A stretch of DNA of 64,000 nt from Locusta migratoria (taxonomy: Eukaryota; Arthropoda; Insecta; Orthoptera; Acrididae), in the NCBI GenBank assembly GCA_026315105.1, contig CM048744.1, positions 840,606,094 to 840,670,093 on the forward strand. The letters run 5' to 3'. The notes under the pieces are model-generated. The model saw only the letters and a program-made list of their open reading frames with translations. It was not told the origin of the DNA and did not search any database. The translations under genes were made by a program, and so were the position numbers. Numbering within the stretch: position 1 is the first letter of the stretch; the number at the start of each line of letters is the position of its first letter. Positions 10,840 through 21,216 of the stretch are shown here, in pieces.

Positions 10840-11330
10840 GGCAGAAACGAGCTGTGTGTGAAACTGAGAACCTTGTACCAGACGTTCAACATTTCTGATG
10901 GTGGGGTGTTCAAAATTGTTCATGACAAGTTGAAATTTCGCAAAGCTGGTAGTCGCTGGCTGCCCCATAACCTGGCAGATAAATAACGAAGAGCAGAGAA
11001 TGATGACCAAGATGTGTTATTGGTGGGCTTTGGTGAAGACTGGACGACTATGACTGCTCCAGCCTACATTAAAACTTTGGTTAATATGCATCGTGCTTTT
11101 CGCGGCAAACGCCGCAAGAGTAATAAAGACGATGTCACACTTATGCACGATAATGCTGTTCGTCAGAAAATCGCCAAATTTTGTTGGGAGGAACTCCAGC
11201 ATTGACCATATTGTCAGGACCTTGCATTGACCGTCTTTCAACTGTTTGGTCCCATGAAAATATTGCTGGCTGGCCTACGCTTTACAACAGATTCGGAAGT
11301 GAAATCAGAAGGAAGCTTCAGGTTCAACGT
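10840..11330 (+). pseudogene. mariner-family transposase relic
   Basis: Scattered frames match a mariner transposase in the correct order. FKIVHDKLKFRKAGSRWLPH (about 10900-10970) is the end of the DNA-binding region. DVTLMHDNAVRQK (about 11130) sits at the second catalytic D. EELQH, a stop, then PYCQDLALTVFQLFGPMK (about 11190-11260) is the third D region, degraded, followed by RFTTDSEVKSEG. Part of the catalytic core and all termini are missing. Confidence 0.65.
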
Positions 11331-11448
11331 CCCGTCAACAGCGTTGTCATTAAAGACGGAACTCATGCTCAGATTGCTGTTACTTATTTTCACAGTTGCC
11401 GTCACATGTGTGAATTAAGACTCGTTTATTCAGGATCTGGGAATTATT

Positions 11449-11653
11449 CAAATGTTCAAATTTTTGTAAATCTATCGGACTCAACAGCGTGGTTATTAGT
11501 CCGTAGCTTGCAAACTACTTAAAGTAAGGTAAACTAACACTAAGGACAACACAAATGCCCATGCCCGAGGAGGACTCGAACCCCCGACGGCGAACGGCCG
11601 CGCGAACATCAGGACGGCGTGCCAGTGCGCACGGTTAATCCGCCGCGGCTGGA
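11449..11653 (-). mobile_element. SINE, subfamily B
   Basis: A minus-strand copy with the ATCGGACTCAACAGCGTGGT variant of the subfamily B tail and B box GGACTCGAACCCCCGAC. A short 7-bp direct repeat AATTATT (11442-11448, 11654-11660) may be the target duplication. Confidence 0.82.
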
Positions 11654-11734
11654 AATTATTAAGTAAGCCGATATATACGACCATTTCAACAGTTTACTTG
11701 GATGTATGTTATGACATAGCCTGAAGACGGTATT

Positions 11735-11737
<3 letters not shown>

Positions 11738-11791
<54 letters not shown>
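11738..11791. repeat. A homopolymer, about 54 nt
   Basis: An uninterrupted A run abutting the family C SINE at 11792. The SINE is on the minus strand, so this is the wrong side and strand for its own poly-A tail. It may be a separate, body-less poly-A insertion. Confidence 0.9.
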
Positions 11792-11792
<1 letters not shown>

Positions 11793-12105
11793 GGTAAAGC
11801 AGTTAACAACGCGAAGATTGATTTGAACACCTCAGTGCTTTACTAGGCATGGTCCTATTTGGAGGTGGTATGCCGTTGCCTTCCTCCGACCTTCGAACTG
11901 ACTTACCCAGCCAGTTATAGGGGGACCTACAGTTTAACGTGGGTTCCGAACCACGGTGCTCCTCGGTATTTTTCACATGGGCAATACTGCCAGAGGTGAA
12001 AGAAGTGGAAAGTGACAGATAAAAATCCTTGGACCTGGCGGGGATCGAACCCGGGACCTTTGGATTTGTAGTCTAGCACTCTACCATTGTACAACCGAGG
12101 CGCTA
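11792..12105 (-). mobile_element. tRNA-derived SINE, family C
   Basis: Second copy of the 5682-5992 repeat. The minus-strand head reads as a tRNA (B box GGGTTCGATCCC) and the body carries the same AGCCAGTTATAGGGGGACC block. It is better conserved than the first copy. Confidence 0.82.
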
Positions 12106-12660
12106 TTGTATTAGTGTACTACCGAAACCGGTCGTTCAATTAAACAAACTTTACGACTGTTGGTGAATACATGAATTATTTGAAAATAATACAATGACTA
12201 CAAAAGACATCTTCAAACCGCCCAACCGATTCCGATGACATTTGAATGTTGCATAATCTACATGTTGTATAACGTATATCTTCTTCAGTCAGTGGTTTAG
12301 TCACTATGTAAGAAGCAGAGTTTCTTTACGTATTTAATAAGAGATTAATATTCATCTCGATAAGGTCAGTAATTACCGTTATTTCTTGCACGGTTCATAT
12401 TTAAACCGGGAAAATTGGAAATTCTTCTTTTATCTTGATGATCCTGTTGTAATTTAAGAACAAATTTGCGAAATTATTTTCCTTTCGATAGTCTTTGATA
12501 CGTATTAAGGCCATCAACGAGAGAGAAGTCGCGCTGTAATAAAATTTTTGTATTGAAACGATAAAAATAAAGTTATTAATTAGCCGAAGATATATTTTAA
12601 TCAGAGAGCATTTTCCTCTCTAAACCTTAAGCCACATTCCCTTCTTTTTCTGACACGAGA
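12106..12660. other. no gene recognised
   Basis: AT-rich DNA with no assignable feature. Confidence 0.5.
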
Positions 12661-12673
12661 GAAAGAACAGCGT

Positions 12674-12830
12674 GCCGTCCGCGGTGGCCGAGGGGACGCC
12701 GGGCGCCGTGGCTCAGCGCGCCCGGCCAGAGGGCTCAACGCCCTCTGTAATAAAAAAGCTGAGCCACCAACACATCGAACAAGAACGAACAAACAAGAAC
12801 AGCGTCCGCAACAGACAGAACTACCCATAG

Positions 12831-12888
<58 letters not shown>

Positions 12889-13067
12889 GACTGAGGCACT
12901 CCAGTCACGGTCTGCACGTCCACTACGGTCGGGGGTTCGAATCCCCCCTCGGGCATGGATATTTGTGCCGTCCTAGTTCGTAAGTAGTTCATAAGTAGTT
13001 TGTAAGTTTAGGGACTGATAACCCCGTAGTTAACTCCCATAAGCTATACAAACATTTGAACATTTTT
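12674..13067 (+). mobile_element. SINE, subfamily A, interrupted by a poly-A retroposon
   Basis: The SINE is flanked by a 13-bp perfect target duplication GAAAGAACAGCGT (12661-12673, 13068-13080). Its head is split after GGCCGAGGGGAC by the 12698-12885 insertion and resumes at GGGGACTGAGGCACTCC. The order is therefore flank, SINE, then retroposon. Confidence 0.92.
12698..12885 (+). mobile_element. unclassified small structured retroposon with 52-nt poly-A tail
   Basis: An insertion of about 136 bp plus 52 A residues, flanked by GGGGAC on both sides (12692-12697, 12886-12891). The 5' end reads GCCGGGCGCCGTGGCTCAGC, superficially like the start of 7SL/Alu RNA and also an A-box-like pol III signal. 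TGGCTCAGC pairs with GCTGAGCCA farther on, and CAGAGGGC with GCCCTCTG inside it, giving nested hairpins. A second copy is at 38772-38930. The parent RNA is not identified. Confidence 0.8.
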
Positions 13068-13080
13068 GAAAGAACAGCGT

Positions 13081-13622
13081 TCCGCTTCGTTTGTGTCCCA
13101 TGCCAGGCCTCTGATTAGTTAAGACGCATCTGTAGCAGCTCCTGTGATACTTTTAATGCATAAAGTGAGTATAGTGCTCATATTTGTGAAATATACCGTG
13201 AGATAACTTTAAAAAAATAACATGACGGGTTTTCATTTATTTAACATCCCGCCATTCCATACTGGCGTAAAAAGTTCCGCTCATTGAAGTTTCGTGATGG
13301 GTTTGGACGCCAATACGGCTTACGAGATTTCGTGCAGTGATCGTTGCAAGTTTTATTTTCAAAGCATATCATTTCCCTTCAAAATTAATCCACTTTTAGA
13401 ACCTGCAATCTTGTTTCATTTTTTAAATGTTGAATTTCGAAGTCCGATAATTATCCGCGTAATATTTATCACGCAACTCCGACTGGACACGCAAGTAAAA
13501 TTTAACGTACGGTCCGCTGCACCAACAAATACGCAACTAGTGCAACCACATATAACGACAGTGTTTTATTTTAATGAACATGGAATGTTATTACAGCAAC
13601 CAACAGAATGAGCTGATGTATG
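13081..13622. other. no gene recognised
   Basis: The 105-aa plus-strand ORF at 13294-13611 has no recognisable domain. Confidence 0.5.
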
Positions 13623-13775
13623 GATTTTCTTTTTTTTATGGGACTTAACTTCTTGGTTATTAGTCCCTAGCTTACAAACTACTTAAACTAAGTTAAACTA
13701 ACCTAAGGTCAACACAAACACCCATGTCCGAGGGAGGACTCGAACACCCGACGGGGAACGGCCGCGCGACCGGCA
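13623..13775 (-). mobile_element. SINE, subfamily B, truncated
   Basis: A minus-strand copy with an 8-bp target duplication GATGTATG (13615-13622, 13776-13783). The head retains GGAGGACTCGAACACCCGAC (degraded B box). Confidence 0.85.
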
Positions 13776-13783
13776 GATGTATG

Positions 13784-15270
13784 TTTAACCCTTTATTTGG
13801 TACACACACAAATCACGAGAAGAAAAAGTATTATGTTACTTAAATGTGTAGGGCCAGGTGAACAGATTTAACGGTTTTTTTTTTTTTTTTTTTTTTTCAA
13901 AATATAGTTTCTTATTTGTAAAAACCGTTGCCCAATAACTTCGTATCGTGGTACAGTATCGATACTACAGTGTTGTTATTATGACTGTAGAAATTATTGT
14001 ATTTTTGACTGCTTCGTGTGAAACGTGTGAAAACAAGTCGGTTTTGGTGCAAAGTTCAGAACAGTCCCATTGTTTTCCACATTTTACAGTCTAGTAGCCC
14101 TGAAGACCAAACTTGCTAATTTCTTTCGGCCCGTAATCTGTCAAGTAAAGACATATTGTCATATCTGTCATACCGTACATCACTGACTGGTACAGGAGAT
14201 GCTGTTCCGTTCTTCTTTTGGACTTATAGTCCATTCTGTAGTGGTCTACCAGGCCTCCTCTTCCCAATTAATATAAGTCCATTTTCAGTCTCCCATACAA
14301 GAACTCGTCAACAATTTTCTATAATAACTGAACTTCGAGGCTTCGTCTTTCCCTTTTATAAGCAGTTTTCCGTGTATCACAAAAATATTGTCACAAAAAT
14401 TGAAACTAATATGTACTTCTGTAAAGTATGCTTGGAATGTCCGCTAAAGATTCAGTTTATTGCTAATCTTTTAGCAAAAGGCAACGAAACATCAGTTTAT
14501 TGGAGAGCTTAAATGTCAGTTTCAAGCGCTGTTGCCCACCCAGGGATGAAACTTGAAACATGTTTCAGAAAACCAGGCGCGATTTTGATGTTGCTTGAGA
14601 GCAACATTCCCAAATAAAGGCTTAAAAAGGTATACTCCGTCTCTTTTTATGGTATAACTGTCGCCAACATCTGCCATTCTATTTTCCAAATTATTTAAAG
14701 AATCAAAATTTTTTTTGATATTTATTTAGAAATTCCGACCTCTGAAAGTATTAGCTACGAAATTTTGACCATTTTGAACCCGTTCCCGGCTTCCCAGCTA
14801 TTTAAGAAATTAGTTCTGAACTGAAAGTTAAAAATTTTCAGAAACCTTAACTCGCAAGGCAGTTTCATTATAGGTTATTACTTTGTCATAACGTGTTGGC
14901 GTCCACGGCTGGCGCCTTCATTAATAAAGACGCTCTAGATATATAGAAACAAGTGACCAATTTAATAGGAAATATGAAGGTATAAAACTGGCTGAAATGA
15001 GGCGGTCGACTTTTCACCGACCACTTGACCATCCATTACTTGCAATCGGGAGAGGTGATGCCAGTCCACCGATCGTAAATTTCATAGAGTGGGTAACACA
15101 CTTGTTACAGCGCTCTTCGCGGCAACCTGTGGAAACTCGGCCGCCATATTTTTGGTGGTCAGTACACTTGAGGGGAGTCTATTGTATTTTGTTGTTGTTG
15201 AGTTTGAAGTGTTGCATTTAGTGTATACTGTATTTAGTGTGTATTGTCTGTACAATTTTTGCTGCTGAAA
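13784..15270. other. no gene recognised; one T23 run
   Basis: No gene seen. It contains a T run near 13875-13897. The 118-aa ORF at 14156-14512 and 74-aa ORF at 14997-15221 match nothing I recognise. Confidence 0.45.
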
Positions 15271-15450
15271 TACACTCCTGGAATTTGAAATAAGAACACC
15301 GGGAATTCCTTGTCCCAGAAATGGTAAACTTTATTGACACATTCCTGGGGTCAGATACAACACATGATTATACAGACAGAACCATAGGCACATAGACACA
15401 GGCAACAGAGCATGCACAATTCCGGCACTAGTACCGTCCTTTCGCAGCAA

Positions 15451-15648
15451 AAAATTCAAATGTTTGTAAATCTATCGGACCAAACTGCGTGGTCATCAGT
15501 CCGTAGCTTACAAACTACTTAAACCTAGATAAACTAACCTAAGGACAACACACAAACCCATGCCCCAGGGAGGACAAGAACCTCCACGGCGAGCAACCGC
15601 GCGCTCCGCAGCGAGACGCTTTAGACCGCTCGGCTACTCCACCGCGGC
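15451..15648 (-). mobile_element. SINE, subfamily B, inserted in Tc1 transposase end
   Basis: It has a perfect 14-bp target duplication TCCTTTCGCAGCAA (15437-15450, 15649-15662). It disrupts the final codons (IAAKG) of the transposase, so it postdates the Tc1 element. Confidence 0.95.
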
Positions 15649-16668
15649 TCCTTTCGCAGCAATGCAGTGTCCAATTCTTCCATGGAGACGATCGTAGTGG
15701 TGCTGGATATAGTCCTGTGGAACGGCATGCCATGCCATTTCCACCTGGCGCCTCAGCTGGACCAGCGTTCGTGCTGGACGTGCAGACCGCGTGAGACGAC
15801 GTTTCATCCAGTCCCAAACATGCTCAATGGGGGACAGATCCGGAGATCTTGCTGGCCAGGGTAGTCGACTTACGCCTTCTAGAGCTCGTTGGGTGGCACG
15901 GGATACATGTGGACGTGCATTGTCCTGTTGGAACAGCATGTTCCCTTTCCGCCTTAGAATGGTAGAACGATGGGTTCAATGACGGGTTGAATGTACCGTG
16001 CACTGTTCAGTGACCCCACGGCCAGTGTAGGAGATGGCTGCCCACACCATGATGCCGGGTGTTGGCCCTGTGTGCCTCGGTCGTACGCAGTCCTGATTGT
16101 GGCGCTCACCTGCACGGCGCCAAACACGCATACGACCATCATTGGCACCGAGGCAGAAGCGACTCTCATCACTGAAGACGACACGTCTCCATTCGTCCCT
16201 CCACACACGCCTGTCGCGACACCACTGGAGGCGGGCTGCACGACGTTGGGGCGTAACTAGAAGACCACCTAACGGTGCGCGGGACCTTAGCCCAGCTTCA
16301 CGGAGACGGTTGCGAATGGTCCTCGCTGATAGCCCAGGAGCAACAGTGTCCCTAATTTGCTGGGAAGTGGCGTTGCGGTCCCCTACGGCACTGCGTAGGA
16401 TGCGACGGACTCGGCGTACATCCGTGCGTCGCTGCTGTCCGGACCCAGGTCGACGGGCACGTGCACCTTCCGCTGACCACTGGTGACAACAGCGATGTAC
16501 TGTGGAGACGTCGCGCCCCACGTGTTGAGCAATTCGGCGGTACGTCCACCCGGCCTCCCGCATGCCCACTATACGACCTCGCTCAAAGTCCGGTTCACTT
16601 ACATGCTGTCGCGGTAGTTCCGTATGCCACGGCAAACTGGCTGACACTGACTGCGCAGCTAGCGCCAT
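15649..16668 (-). pseudogene. Tc1-like transposase, frameshifted
   Basis: The first 230 codons are open. Residues about 30-120 hold the paired helix-turn-helix DNA-binding region (GWTYRRIAQHVGRDVSTVHR and SARTIRNRLREAGLRSR). VVFSDESRF carries the first catalytic D, and MVWAAISYTGRG follows. The frame then shifts near 16020 to SLNSARYIQPVIEPIVLPF, stops, and shifts again before MLFQQDNARPHVSRATQ (second D) and SPDLSPIEHVWDWMKRR (catalytic E). I count 32 residues between the second D and the E, against 34 in canonical Tc1. The SINE replaces the last few codons. The enzyme would cut and paste the element; this copy cannot. Confidence 0.92.
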
Positions 16669-16816
16669 TCGACGGCCAACACCGCGGTTCCTGGTGTGTC
16701 CGCTGTGCCGTGCGTTTGATCATTGCTTGTACAGCTCTCTCGTAGTGTCCGGAGCAAGTATGGTGGGTCTTACACACCGGCGTCAATGTGTTCTTATATC
16801 AATTTCCAGGAGTGTA

Positions 16817-17298
16817 TATCTAAAGTGTGTTCAACATTTAAATACACAAAACAAAGTGATAAAACGACAAGTACTTTATGCAAGAACACCAAACGTTTTG
16901 CCTTGTTTGAACTCAATCTGTATATACTCATGCAAAATTCCTGACTAATGGCACTTAGCTGCCCCAAGAGTGATGTTTCAGATACCTACCCTTCAATTCC
17001 CTTGTAGTACACACCATAAATAATGCTCAGTTTTCTATCTAGTGTTGGTGTGTTTTTGAAATATTTCATCTTCTGTTGCTCCTGTGGTTGGCGAAAACAC
17101 ACTTTTGAGTGTCTACACCTTCGTTTAAAATATTTTCACTTTCTGTTCACAATACTTGATCGAGCATGGTTGACGTGTATCCGGTGCAAAGTGTCGAAGC
17201 AGTAGTAAGAGCTAGAATTTTTTCCACTTGTAAATGTCTGCATTCTTTACAACAAATATGTACTTATTTCAGCGTGGCAATAACGAAAATTATTCATG
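16817..17298. other. no gene recognised
   Basis: AT-rich, no assignable feature. Confidence 0.5.
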
Positions 17299-17360
17299 AT
17301 ACAATTTGTATAGGTTAAGGGACCGTCTTATGCAACTGTAAGTTAAATTAGTCTACTTTA

Positions 17361-17403
17361 GACCAGACGCGTTTCGCTTTATTCTAAAGCATCTTCAGTG
17401 GTC
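17361..17403 (-). ncRNA. hammerhead-like motif, left arm
   Basis: Exact inverted copy of the motif at 17555-17597, so both strands of the hairpin could present it. Confidence 0.45.
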
Positions 17404-17554
17404 AGCTGTACGAGAAATGGTTTGTATTACATTATTTGTTTGATTTTATATTTTATTCAGAATCAAAACAATGCTATTGCATGAGAACTGTTACCGATCG
17501 AATTTAGTAAAAAATCAAACAAATAATGTAATACAAACCATTTCTCATATGCCT

Positions 17555-17597
17555 GACCACTGAAGATGCTTTAGAATAAAGCGAAACGCGTCTGGTC
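17555..17597 (+). ncRNA. hammerhead-like motif, right arm
   Basis: GACCA (stem I 5' strand), CTGAAGA (fits CUGANGA), hairpin GCTTT-AGAAT-AAAGC (stem II), GAAA, CGC, GTC (possible cleavage triplet), then TGGTC, which pairs perfectly with GACCA. One unpaired T lies between the core and stem II. Stem III would be minimal, as reported for Penelope-like and retrozyme hammerheads. The fit is by eye. Confidence 0.45.
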
Positions 17598-17661
17598 TAA
17601 AGTAGACTAATTTAACTTACAGTTGCATAAGACGGTCCCATAACGTATGCAAATTGTACAA

Positions 17662-17949
17662 CAGCGTTCCTGGCGTAGCCTCCCATGGAGAGCAGAGGTG
17701 GCCGGGCGGAGACCGGGAGTTGGGCAGCGCGGCGTGGCGAGACGACGGCCGAGAGACTCCAGCGGCTTCCAGCGGCGACTCCGCTCCTCGACGGCGGCGT
17801 GGTCCAGGACTCCTTGACGTGGCTATAGGGCCGGTATTTAATGCGGCGCGGAAGGAGACACTCTAAGCTGCTTGGCGGTCCGCGGCGTGCTGTGATAGGC
17901 CGCTTTCGTGTCTACTTCCCTCACGTCAAGTAGTCCGTGGTGTCGCTGA
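17662..17949. other. CpG-rich, GC-rich unique-looking DNA
   Basis: Visibly denser in CG dinucleotides than surrounding DNA. The ORFs here have the Arg/Gly/Pro composition of GC-rich noncoding DNA. With 19116-19174 and 21421-21560 it looks like one CpG-rich segment split by transposons. Confidence 0.5.
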
Positions 17950-18258
17950 GGCCCGCCACACACGTTCCGGTATACCCGTTCAGGTAAACCGGAGCGTGTG
18001 TGCCAGTCGCTTCAGGCCAAACTGCACAGGCATAGCGACCAGCGCAGGCGACCGGAGAAGAATCAAAATTCAATTCTTTCTACCTGCGCAGGCGTGTAGA
18101 TCTGAGCGTGTGTTTGTCACTCCGGCACGCCTGTACAGGTTTTTGGTTAGCTGGGGCTATCTCCTCGAGAAGAGAGCGCCTGTTGTCTTTGTATTTAAGT
18201 GCACAACAATGTTAACTAGTGACTGCACGCGCGGTAAAGCTCAACTCTTCTAATCCAC

Positions 18259-18647
18259 ATGTCAAATCGGAAACGGAACCAACTGATAGAAGAGTTTATC
18301 AAATGTATCGGTTGGAACCTCGTCTGTGGCAGGTGAAAAGTAACGAGTACCACGATCGGGAAAAGAGAGCTGCAGCCTATGAAAGACTGTTATTACATTG
18401 GAGTTAGAACCCGACACTACAAAGCAATCAGTAGTGAAAAAATGATTTAAGAAGTAATTTGCATAAAGAAAAGAAGAAACGTTACATGTCAATGAAATCT
18501 GGAGCTTCAACAGACCACACAAAATTGTGGTACTTAGATTTGTTCGATTTTCTTGCCGATCAAGATACTCCTGGTGCGTCTGTGTCAAACTTGGATGATT
18601 ATGAATGTGAGATCGATGAAGTAATTTATAATACTCATACAATTTAA
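18259..18647 (+). pseudogene. MADF-domain protein remnant
   Basis: The frame starts MSNRKRNQLIEEFIK at 18259, then shifts near 18297 to MYRLEPRLWQVKSNEYHDRE and KRAAAYERLL, the hallmark MADF block (conserved W, then D.....AY..L). A stop follows at 18405. A downstream frame (18459-18647) has TKLWYLDLFDFLADQDTP and SNLDDYE, which follow MADF domains in Harbinger-associated proteins. In the family MADF binds DNA at the element ends. The shift and stop make this a pseudogene. Confidence 0.65.
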
Positions 18648-19040
18648 TGAAACTACATTTTATATTTACAAATGGGAAGTTTATATTTAGAGTCCATATT
18701 TTTTTATTAATATCAATGCAAAATGTTTTAACTGTGTGAATTATTAACATACTGAGGCCAAGCTTCTTCTTTTAGTCTATTTTTTGTTTCAAAGAACCCT
18801 ATTGTCTTGCCATGGAACTTGGCCTTCATTCATGAATTATGAAGTGAACACATTTCTAAGCTTTTTAGCAGCAGACGTTATGTTCCCGTGGTTCAGACGA
18901 TTCAGTGCGATCAGACTGGATTCCTTTTACACTTCATGGCTACTAACAAACCAACTATAGCGTCGTCTTCTTGACTTCTTGTCTGCTCGCCATTTCTCGA
19001 CTCAGTTCTTCCGGTTTACCGCAGCGTGTGTGTGCTCCAG

Positions 19041-19077
19041 CCTGCACAGGTATACCTTTCCGGTATACCTGTGCAGG
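19041..19077. repeat. perfect 16-bp palindrome arms in right TIR region
   Basis: CCTGCACAGGTATACC (19041-19056) and GGTATACCTGTGCAGG (19062-19077) are exact reverse complements with a 5-bp gap. It lies just inside the right end of the Harbinger-like element. Confidence 0.9.
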
Positions 19078-20021
19078 TTTACCAGACAGGTACACCGGAA
19101 GGCGTGTGGCGGGCCTAATACTGCGCCGGCGCCCGGCGGGAACGGCCTAGCGACCTCTCTCGGCCACGGCTGGCCAGTGTTGCCAGATGTAGCGAATTTT
19201 CCCTACACGTAGGTACTTTTAAGCATTAAAATCATGTAGGGAATTTTCATCCAAAAGTCCCCAACGCGTAGGTACTTTGGTAAAATTTTACAATCTCCGA
19301 CACATGCCTAGTGGGTAATGTTCGCAACACAACAATTGTCAGGACGCGGGAATGGAGCCGACCAATTGTGGTAAAGTTTGAAGTAGCCAATGATATTTTA
19401 GACGGCGTAGTTGTTTTCTGTTCCTAGTACACAATATAAATTTGAAAACTTAGTTTCGGACATATTAAAATTGATGCGAAATATTATGATTTCAATGTAA
19501 ATCAGTGGAATGGAGAGTCGGTTTGGAAATAGTATTAAAAAATGTCAGCAAGAGGAAAATTCATTCTTTCCATGAACGAAAGACGTTTTATTACCTTGAC
19601 TAGACTGTTAGGACGATATACTAGTTAGTATTTGTAAATGAGAAGATGCTGACAAGAAAACGGTAAAATATTCGCGACAGCTAACGTTATAAATGAACAA
19701 AGCGGTAGTAGCATTACTCTTTGAAAATCGAATGATGCAGAATGACGGACTTCCTTTTTTGTGCTGACTGTGAACTAAATAATTACTGCTGTTCCTACTC
19801 TATGGTTGATGGTGCCTCGATGTATCCTTGTGCGGTCAGTAAATTAATTACCCTCGTGTAACAGTGCACTCGGAATTCGCGGCATATTTGGGGAAACTAA
19901 TTAACGCTGCTCCTCTCTAAGGTTGACAGGTTCTTGATGTACCGTCTTCCAATCGATAAATCAGTAATCCTCTTGTAACAGAGCACTTGGAATTCGTGGC
20001 ATAATCTTAGAAGATAAATTA

Positions 20022-21140
20022 AGGAAAGGCAAACCTACATTTTTAGCTTTTGTAGATTTGGAGAAAGCGTTTGACAATGTTGATTAGAATACACTCTTTC
20101 AAATTCTGAAGTCAGCAGGGGTAAAACACAGAGAAAGAAGAGTTATTTACAACTTGTACAAAAGCCAGACCGCAGTTATTAGACTCGAAGGGCATGAAAG
20201 GGAAACATCAGTTGGGAAGGGAGTAAGACAGGGTTGTAGCCTTTCTCCGATGTTATTCATTTGTACATCGAACAGGCGGTGAAGGAAAGCAAGGAAAAAT
20301 TTGGAATAGGGATTAAAGTTCAGGGGGAAGAAATAAAAACATTGCGTTTTGCTGATGACATTGTAATTCTGTCAGAGACAGCAAAGGACCTGGAAGAGCA
20401 GTTGAATGGAATGGACAGTGTGTTGAAGAGAGCGTATAAAATGAACATTAACAAGAGCAAAACAAAAATAATGGAATGTGGTCTTAGAAAATCATGCGAT
20501 GCTGAAGGTATTAGATTAGGTAACGAAACAATGAAGGTGGTAGATGAGTTTTGTTACTTGGGTAGTAAAATAACATGCGATGGTCGCAGTACAAAGGATA
20601 TAAAATGCAGAATGGCAATGGGAAGAAAAGCATTTTTGAAAAAGAGAAATTTGCTAACATCGAATATTAATCTAAGTGTAAGGAAGTCTTTTCTGAAGGC
20701 ATTTGTGTGGAGTGTTGCCTTGTATGGGAGTGAAACATGGACGATAAGCAGTAGGGACAGGAAGAGAATAGAGGCTTTTGAAATGTGGTGCTACAGAAGA
20801 ATGCTGAAGATTAGGTGGGTAGATCGCATAACTAATGAAGAGGTACTGAACAGAATTGGTGAGAAAAGGAATTTTTGGCATACCCTGACCAAAAGAAGGG
20901 ATCGCTTGGTAGGACACATTCTTAGACATCGAGGAATCGTAAATTTAGCATTGGAGGGAAGTGTGTGGGGGTAAAAATCGCAGAGGGAGACCAAGAGACG
21001 CGTATAGTAAGCAGATTCAAGTGGATGTGGGTTACCGTTCTTATGAGGAGATGAAAAGACTTGCTCATGATAGAGTAGGGTGGAGAGCTGCATCAAACCA
21101 GTCTCCGGACTGAAGACCATAACAACAACAACAACAACAA
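20022..21140 (+). mobile_element. RTE-type LINE, 5'-truncated, inside hAT copy 1
   Basis: Starts within the reverse transcriptase domain and ends in a (CAA)n tail at 21123-21140, the microsatellite-like 3' end usual for RTE elements. Related partial copies in this window: 30145-30461, 58384-58850 and 62541-64000. Confidence 0.88.
20028..21113 (+). pseudogene. RTE reverse transcriptase, C-terminal half, broken
   Basis: Motifs in order: FLAFVDLEKAFDNV (RT motif A with its D), a W-to-stop change, GVRQGCSLSPMLF (motif B), a frameshift near 20260, then 237 open codons with LRFADDIVILSE (motif C, FADD catalytic pair), INKSKTKIMECG, YLGSKI, YGSETWTISSRDRKRIEAFE and MWCYRRMLKIRWVDRITNEE. An extra G near 20970 shifts the frame before NQSPD and the stop at 21111. 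In intact elements the enzyme primes reverse transcription at nicked DNA. The endonuclease domain is absent. Confidence 0.9.
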
Positions 21141-21216
21141 TCTACACTTGACTCCATCAATCAGTAATGATAACCTCTAGCAAGTGAATCATGATGCCAA
21201 ATATTTATTTTAAAGT

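Larger units (their letters stand above)
15271..16816 (-). mobile_element. Tc1-like transposon, near full length, inactive
   Basis: The ends are inverted repeats: TACACTCCTGGAATTTGAAA on the left and the complement of TACACTCCTGGAAATTGATA on the right, with TA at each boundary (15271-15272, 16815-16816). Without the SINE insertion the element is about 1.33 kb, the normal size for Tc1 elements. It encodes one transposase on the minus strand, broken by frameshifts. Confidence 0.93.
17299..17661. mobile_element. fold-back element carrying two hammerhead-like motifs
   Basis: Arms 17299-17447 and 17511-17661 are near-perfect reverse complements with a 63-bp spacer. Each arm contains the same 43-nt hammerhead-like motif, one per strand. 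No ORF. Confidence 0.88.
17950..19115 (+). mobile_element. Harbinger-like TIR element with MADF relic
   Basis: The left end GGCCCGCCACACACGTTCCG and right end (complement GGCCCGCCACACGCCTTCCG) are inverted repeats of about 40 bp. The flanking trinucleotides are TGA and TAA, close to the 3-bp TWA target of PIF/Harbinger. The inner ORF remnant is a MADF-domain protein, the accessory protein class that travels with Harbinger transposases; no transposase is present. Confidence 0.72.

Noticed and set aside
16097..16486. 129-aa plus-strand ORF opposite the Tc1 transposase
   Set aside because: Antisense shadow of the transposase frame.
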